Shown: piece after piece, positions 60,287-64,000 of the stretch
Layout of the letters: the number at the start of each line of letters is the position of its first letter
Numbering within the stretch: position 1 is the stretch's first letter
Program-made: the position numbers and the translations under genes
Source: Bradyrhizobium sp. 138
GTDB taxonomy: Bacteria > Pseudomonadota > Alphaproteobacteria > Rhizobiales > Xanthobacteraceae
Length of the DNA: 64,000 nt
Assembly: GCF_023074075.1 (NCBI RefSeq)
Contig: NZ_JADPKT010000007.1
Coordinates: 310,001 to 374,000, forward strand
Reading direction: 5' to 3'
Notes under the pieces: generated by a model
Database searches by the model: none
The model's input: the letters and a program-made list of their open reading frames with translations, nothing else
What the model was told of the DNA's origin: nothing

Positions 60287-60604
60287 ATGAGCCCGGATCC
60301 GAAGGATTCGATTGCACCGACACCGCGCGAGCGTGAGCTGATGATGCTGATCGCGCGCGGGCTGCAGAACAAGAACATCGCCTACGAGCTCAAGATCTCG
60401 GAGAACACGGTGCGGGCGCATATCGGCAACATCATGCGCAAATACCGGCTTTCGAACCGAACGCAGATCGCGATCACGTTCGCCCTGCACGCGGCGCCAA
60501 ATTCGCTGCGCCGCGATCTTGCCAGGACCGACCGCCGTCCGGCGGCACCGAAGCCCGCGCAGGCGCCTGCTCAAGGTCCACCGGTGCAGACCGCGCCGGA
60601 TTGA
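60287..60604 (+). CDS. minimal LuxR-type HTH protein
   Basis: 105 aa with GGAGGAGCC before ATG 60287. Residues 12-75: PTPRERELMMLIARGLQNKNIAYELKISENTVRAHIGNIMRKYRLSNRTQIAITFAL, a complete LuxR/GerE DNA-binding domain. No receiver or ligand domain. The tail is Pro/Ala/Gln-rich and disordered. It is reminiscent of GerE-like or CsgD output-only regulators. It follows the MacAB-like operon by 51 bp and could regulate it or the nearby curlin-repeat operon. Confidence 0.85.
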   Translation: MSPDPKDSIAPTPRERELMMLIARGLQNKNIAYELKISENTVRAHIGNIMRKYRLSNRTQIAITFALHAAPNSLRRDLARTDRRPAAPKPAQAPAQGPPVQTAPD

Positions 60605-61245
60605 ACGGCGGACACAATCCCTTGCGTTGCCCGACGGGCAAAACACGCCATGGGTCGGTCAATCAGCGGCGGCGAAAATATTCCACTTTACCGAAATTCG
60701 GAAAGGGCGTATGTGTCGCGGCAACCCGGCCCTGAGGGGCGTATCGCGATCGTCACGAACGCGGGCCGGGGGGCGGTGGACGCAGGTCACATCGGCGCGA
60801 TGGGTTTTGCAGGGCGGGCAACCGTGAGCGAAACGCGTCGCGCATACGACCGGTGTGATCAGCGTACGGCAAAATCGTGTGGTCCTGGCGCCCGGGGTCT
60901 GTGCGTCAAGGCTTGCGGCGATGAGTGTGGCTCAACCGGGCCCACGCATCATTCATCCGCAAGGCGACGGGGGCAATAGTGCAACGCTCCCCGGGGAGAG
61001 CACGACATAAGCCGTCAAACCACTGCGCAGGGAAGGCCGGTTGTTGGGCTTCACCTGTATGCCGCTGTGCAGCTTCTTGTTGCCACCTTTCGCACAGTGG
61101 ACCGTGGGTGCCCGGCCGGCACCCGGTCTTCCCTGCGCCCTCTTTCAATCGAGGGTGAAGAGATGAAGCAAAGCTCGGGCGAAATGAGCCGCGAGGATGC
61201 GAAGGTGTGCCTGCGATTTCAGCTGCGTATCACAAGCTCGGGCAT
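60605..61245. repeat. non-coding region with a dispersed rhizobial repeat
   Basis: No credible gene. The part 60905-61165 is, to my recognition, the repeat that often yields a spurious protein beginning MKEGAGKTGCR on the minus strand (61148 downwards). CGGTTGTTGGGCTTCACC and CCGTGGGTGCCCGGC are typical pieces. GGGTGCCCGGCCGGCACCC (61108-61126) forms a stem. Confidence 0.5.
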
Positions 61246-61310
61246 CGTAGGGTGGGCAAAGCGGAAGCGTGCCCACCATCTTTGCCTGTCGCGATTGAAT
61301 TGGTGGGCAC
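61246..61310. repeat. dispersed repeat, GTAGGGTGGGCAAAG family, truncated copy
   Basis: The same CGTAGGGTGGGCAAAG as at 21986, then GCGTGCCCACCATCTTTG and AATTGGTGGGCAC, but without the closing complementary arm. It lies 146 bp upstream of the phosphatase-like gene. Confidence 0.75.
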
Positions 61311-61455
61311 TGCAGCGCGTCCGGGACACGAGTTCACCTCCCTGCCCTTCTTTGCATGGCTCACCGCTCTTGTAACGAAACTGTCATCCAGCGAAACTAA
61401 ACGAACCCGAGGCCGCGGTCGGCGGCCATGCCGCCTCACCGCACGGAGAGATTTG

Positions 61456-63357
61456 ATGCGCCGTTCACTGCTGTTGCTGTCCGCCGGACTGACGGTGCTG
61501 TCCGCCGGACTGACGGTGCTGTCCACCGGACTTGTCAACGGACCTGCGTCCGCCCAGAACAACACGCCCCGCAATCTGATCCTGTTCATTCCTGACGGTC
61601 TTCGCGCGCTGAAGGTCACACCGGAGACGGCGCCGGCGATGGCCGAGGTCCGCGACAAGGGCGTCAATTTCAAGAATCCGCATTCGCTGTTCCCGACCTT
61701 CACCATGGCCAATGGCTCGGCGATGTCGACCGGCCATTATCTCGGCGACACCGGCGTGTTCTCCAACACGATCTGGACCAATTACATCTCCGCGCCCGCC
61801 GGCGACATGGTGGTCCCCTTCATCGAGAACGACGCCGTGCTCGGCGACATCGACGAGCACTTCAAGGGTAACTACCTCAATGAGGACACCGTCCTGAAAT
61901 TGGCCCGCGACAAGGGGTTCAGCACCGCCGCGCTGGGCAAGCATGGTCCGACCTACCAGTTCGACCACACCGACAAGCCGGAAAAGGCCGGTTTGCATTC
62001 GATCGTGTTCGACGACGCCACCGGCGGCAAGAACGGCGTGGCGCTGTCGGACGAGGTGAAGGACGCGCTGACCAAGGCGGGCCTTCCCACCACGACGCCG
62101 CCGCGCGGCGACAATTCCAAGGCGGGCGATGCCAAGACGCCCGGCACGACGTCTGCCAACGTCGCGCAGCAAGCCTATTTCGCCGACGTCGCCACCAAGG
62201 TGGTGCTGCCGATGTTCAAGGCACGCAACAAGCCGTTCGTGCTGGTGTTCTGGTCGCGCGATCCCGATGGCAGCCAGCACAACACCGGCGACAGTCTCAA
62301 CCAGATCAAACCCGGCATCAACGGCCCGACCTCGATGGCTGGCATCAAGAATGCCGACACCAACCTCGCCCAGCTCCGCAAGGCGCTCGACGAGCTCGGG
62401 CTCGCCGCCTCGACCAACATCATCATCTCGGCCGACCACGGCTTTTCCACCATCTCCAAGGAGAGCAAGACCAGCCCCTCGGCCAAGGTCAGCTATGACG
62501 ACACGCCGAAGGATTTCCTGCCGATGGGATTCCTGGCGCTCGATCTCGCCAAGGCGCTCGACCTGCCGCTGTTCGACCCCAACGACAAGAACGCGAAGAT
62601 CGAGGGCAATAAGCATCCCAAGGCCGGTAACGGCGTGCTCGGCAAGGACCCCACCAAGCCCGATCTCGTCGTTGCCACCAATGGCGGCTCCGACCTCGTC
62701 TATCTGCCGACCAAGGACAAGAAGTTGGCGGCGAAAACCATCAAGGCGCTGCTCGAGCAGGATTACGTCTCCGGCCTGTTCGTCGAGGACTCGCTCGGCC
62801 GCTTCCCCGGCACGCTGCCGCTGTCGAGCATCAATCTGCGCGGCCAGTCGGCAACGCCGACGCCGTCGATCGTCGTCAACTTCCGCTCCTATGCCAGCGA
62901 TTGCGGCGAGGCGCCGACCAACTGCTCGGTGCAAGTCGCCGACACCGTGCTGCGCCAGGGCCAGGGCATGCATGGCAGCTTCAGCCGCGGCGATACCATG
63001 AACTTCATGGCGGCGATCGGGCCGGACTTCAAAGCCGGCTTCGTCGACGAGCTGCCGGTCAGCAATGCCGATGTCGGCATGACGGCCGCCCAGCTCATGG
63101 GCCTGCGCGCGACGCAGAAAGGAGACCTGGTCGGCCGGGTGATGACGGAGGCGCTGCCCAACGGCGCGGTGCCGAAGGCCTATGCCGGCACGATGAAGTC
63201 CAAGCCTGCCGAGGGCGGCCTGACGACCGTGCTGAACTTCCAGCGCGTCGGCGGCCAGCGCTATTTCGACGCCGCCGGCTTCCCGGGCCGCACGCTCGGG
63301 CTCGAGGTGGATCATCTGGGGATGCAGACCGGCAAACAAAAAACGGCGGGGAAATAA
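61456..63357 (+). CDS. secreted alkaline-phosphatase-superfamily hydrolase
   Basis: 633 aa from ATG 61456 with GGAGAG before it. The signal peptide MRRSLLLLSAGLTVLSAGL continues TVLSTGLVNGPASA and is built from a 7-residue repeat. The mature enzyme starts NLILFIPDGLRAL, where the Asp binds metal. SLFPTFTMANGSAMSTGHYLGDTGVFSN has the nucleophile Thr/Ser region. VFWSRDPDGSQHNTGDS and IIISADHGFSTI are the remaining Zn ligands (Asp/His). A type I phosphodiesterase/nucleotide pyrophosphatase-like member, periplasmic. The substrate could be a phosphodiester or phosphonate. Stop codon lies in the loop of the terminator hairpin of the convergent gene. Confidence 0.9.
   Translation: MRRSLLLLSAGLTVLSAGLTVLSTGLVNGPASAQNNTPRNLILFIPDGLRALKVTPETAPAMAEVRDKGVNFKNPHSLFPTFTMANGSAMSTGHYLGDTGVFSNTIWTNYISAPAGDMVVPFIENDAVLGDIDEHFKGNYLNEDTVLKLARDKGFSTAALGKHGPTYQFDHTDKPEKAGLHSIVFDDATGGKNGVALSDEVKDALTKAGLPTTTPPRGDNSKAGDAKTPGTTSANVAQQAYFADVATKVVLPMFKARNKPFVLVFWSRDPDGSQHNTGDSLNQIKPGINGPTSMAGIKNADTNLAQLRKALDELGLAASTNIIISADHGFSTISKESKTSPSAKVSYDDTPKDFLPMGFLALDLAKALDLPLFDPNDKNAKIEGNKHPKAGNGVLGKDPTKPDLVVATNGGSDLVYLPTKDKKLAAKTIKALLEQDYVSGLFVEDSLGRFPGTLPLSSINLRGQSATPTPSIVVNFRSYASDCGEAPTNCSVQVADTVLRQGQGMHGSFSRGDTMNFMAAIGPDFKAGFVDELPVSNADVGMTAAQLMGLRATQKGDLVGRVMTEALPNGAVPKAYAGTMKSKPAEGGLTTVLNFQRVGGQRYFDAAGFPGRTLGLEVDHLGMQTGKQKTAGK
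61477..61539 (+). repeat. 21-bp tandem repeat inside the signal-peptide codons
   Basis: Copies at 61477-61497 and 61498-61518 are identical (encoding LSAGLTV). The third, 61519-61539, is diverged (LSTGLVN). The unit is in frame, so copy-number change alters the hydrophobic core length of the signal peptide by 7 residues without breaking the gene. Confidence 0.9.
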
Positions 63358-63365
63358 CCCCGCCG
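63344..63365 (-). terminator. intrinsic terminator of the minus-strand gene, inside the phosphatase 3' end
   Basis: CGGCGGGG, loop AAATAA, CCCCGCCG (8 bp). On the minus strand it is followed by TTTTTTGTTTG, so it is a rho-independent terminator for the gene 63970-63398. The plus-strand TAA of the phosphatase is in the loop. It may stop both transcripts. Confidence 0.85.
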
Positions 63366-63397
63366 CTGCAGCTCGTTCTCACCACGAGGCGAAGATG

Positions 63398-63970
63398 TTA
63401 CATTCCGATGTCGAACACGTTCGGCAGTTGGCCCGCCAGAGGCAGCGCGGTGGCGCCGAGGAAGGTCGCCACCATCGCCATCAGGCGACGGTTGTTGTGG
63501 CGCTTGCCGCGCATCTGGCCGGCGATCCACTCCAGCATCTCGCCGTTGACCCTGGAGGCGTAGGACGGCGCCCAGCTCTCGATCTCGGTGTCGGCCGACA
63601 GCGCAACGCAGCGCGGCGGCACCTTCAGGCCGGAGGCGCTGGCGGCATAATGGGCAACGGCCTTGGCAAGCAAATCGTCGAAGCGGCCGCCATCGGTGCG
63701 CTCGGTCGCGGCCTCGTTGATCTCGAACAGCACTTCAGCCTCAGTGCGGCTGACCGGCTGGTCGTTGACGGCGGTTGCGGTCAGGATGCGCGTGCACCAA
63801 GCGGTGTCATCGGCATCGAGCGAGCGGGAGAAATGGACTCGGCCCTTGGTGGTCGGGCCTTCGCCGGTGATCACGCCGTCGCGCACGATGGAGAGCGCAT
63901 GGGCCGCGGTATCGCGGCAGGACGGTTCGAGGGACGGCGACTCAACAGATTTAGGCGCTGCGGCAGACAT
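63398..63970 (-). CDS. conserved hypothetical protein with C-terminal hydrophobic segment
   Basis: 190 aa (MSAAAPKSVESPSLEPSCRD). The middle is a folded-looking domain: ALSIVRDGVITGEGPTTKGRVHFSRSLDADDTAWCTRILTATAVNDQPVSRTEAEVLFEINEAATERTDGGRFDDLLAKAVAHYAASASGL. Near the end are EMLEWIAGQMRGKRHNNRRLMAMVATFLGATALPLAGQLPNVFDIG, a basic helix and one weak TM segment. The family is not recognised. Followed by a clear terminator, so it is transcribed alone. The first 30 bp of its upstream region end the window. Confidence 0.75.
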   Translation of the reverse strand: MSAAAPKSVESPSLEPSCRDTAAHALSIVRDGVITGEGPTTKGRVHFSRSLDADDTAWCTRILTATAVNDQPVSRTEAEVLFEINEAATERTDGGRFDDLLAKAVAHYAASASGLKVPPRCVALSADTEIESWAPSYASRVNGEMLEWIAGQMRGKRHNNRRLMAMVATFLGATALPLAGQLPNVFDIGM

Positions 63971-64000
63971 AGTTCACTTCCAGACTTCTTCTGATCGACC

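Noticed and set aside
60906..61148. An 80-codon minus-strand frame beginning MKEGAGKTGCR
   Set aside because: I recognise this as a frequent spurious translation of a dispersed rhizobial repeat. No coding bias and no ribosome site.
61477..61539. CRISPR-like short repeat array
   Set aside because: The three 21-bp units are contiguous without spacers and are in frame within a coding sequence. No cas genes occur in the window.

Overview
The window looks like a chromosomal segment of a Bradyrhizobium-type alphaproteobacterium. The DNA is GC-rich with strong third-position GC bias. It carries HWE and hybrid PAS histidine kinases, an EcfG-like promoter, a FixJ/LuxR-type regulator, bradyrhizobial-style dispersed palindromes and many small conserved proteins of that group. 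The assignment rests on gene content and recognised protein families, not on a database search.

Left part (1-9460). A minus-strand signalling operon holds a CheB-like protein, two small proteins, a giant CheB-CheR-PAS-HWE kinase and a Crp/Fnr regulator cut by the window edge. A single-domain response regulator is divergent from it. Then come two possible 26-28 aa membrane peptides, an isochorismatase-fold hydrolase, a PIN toxin-antitoxin pair behind a perfect palindrome, and a zinc-type COG0523 GTPase behind a 22-bp palindrome.

9570-13966 is probably a small integrative element. A 16-bp sequence identical to the 3' end of tRNA-Leu(GAG) occurs 4.4 kb away, and the bracketed DNA is visibly less GC-rich. 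It holds three SDR proteins, an ECF sigma factor with a SnoaL-like tail and a transporter remnant. No integrase is left.

14-31 kb is mostly housekeeping and signalling: a FliN-like protein, LipB, a stand-alone DnaB-type ATPase, a tautomerase/LysR pair, a GbsR-DUF4166-epimerase operon, two hybrid histidine kinases, acylphosphatase, a PEP-mutase-family enzyme, an acyl-CoA carboxylase alpha subunit, a metallopeptidase, a frameshifted EamA transporter and an ArsB-like permease.

31-37 kb is a sugar-acid module: an MFS transporter and a GntR regulator divergent from an enolase-superfamily dehydratase, a gluconate-5-dehydrogenase-like SDR and an L-idonate-5-dehydrogenase-like enzyme. Together they would take L-idonate to 5-ketogluconate, gluconate and KDG. 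A NarX/NarL-type two-component pair follows. 40-48 kb is an aromatic-acid module: extradiol dioxygenase, IclR, MhpA-like hydroxylase, FAA hydrolase and an orphan ABC binding protein, then a second IclR and a truncated Bug-family receptor. 48-52.5 kb holds an ArsR/SRPBCC pair with two matching operators, a beta-lactamase-fold hydrolase, an atypical SDR and a GNAT acetyltransferase.

52.9-60.6 kb is the most unusual part. Four consecutive secreted curlin-repeat proteins and a fifth small secreted protein lie downstream of a FixJ-type response regulator. Divergent from that regulator is a MacAB-like exporter followed by a minimal LuxR-type HTH protein. None of CsgG, CsgE or CsgF is present. The leader of the first curlin gene contains a perfect 9-nt complement of its own Shine-Dalgarno region. 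The window ends with an alkaline-phosphatase-superfamily protein, whose signal peptide is built from a 21-bp tandem repeat, and a conserved protein of unknown function.
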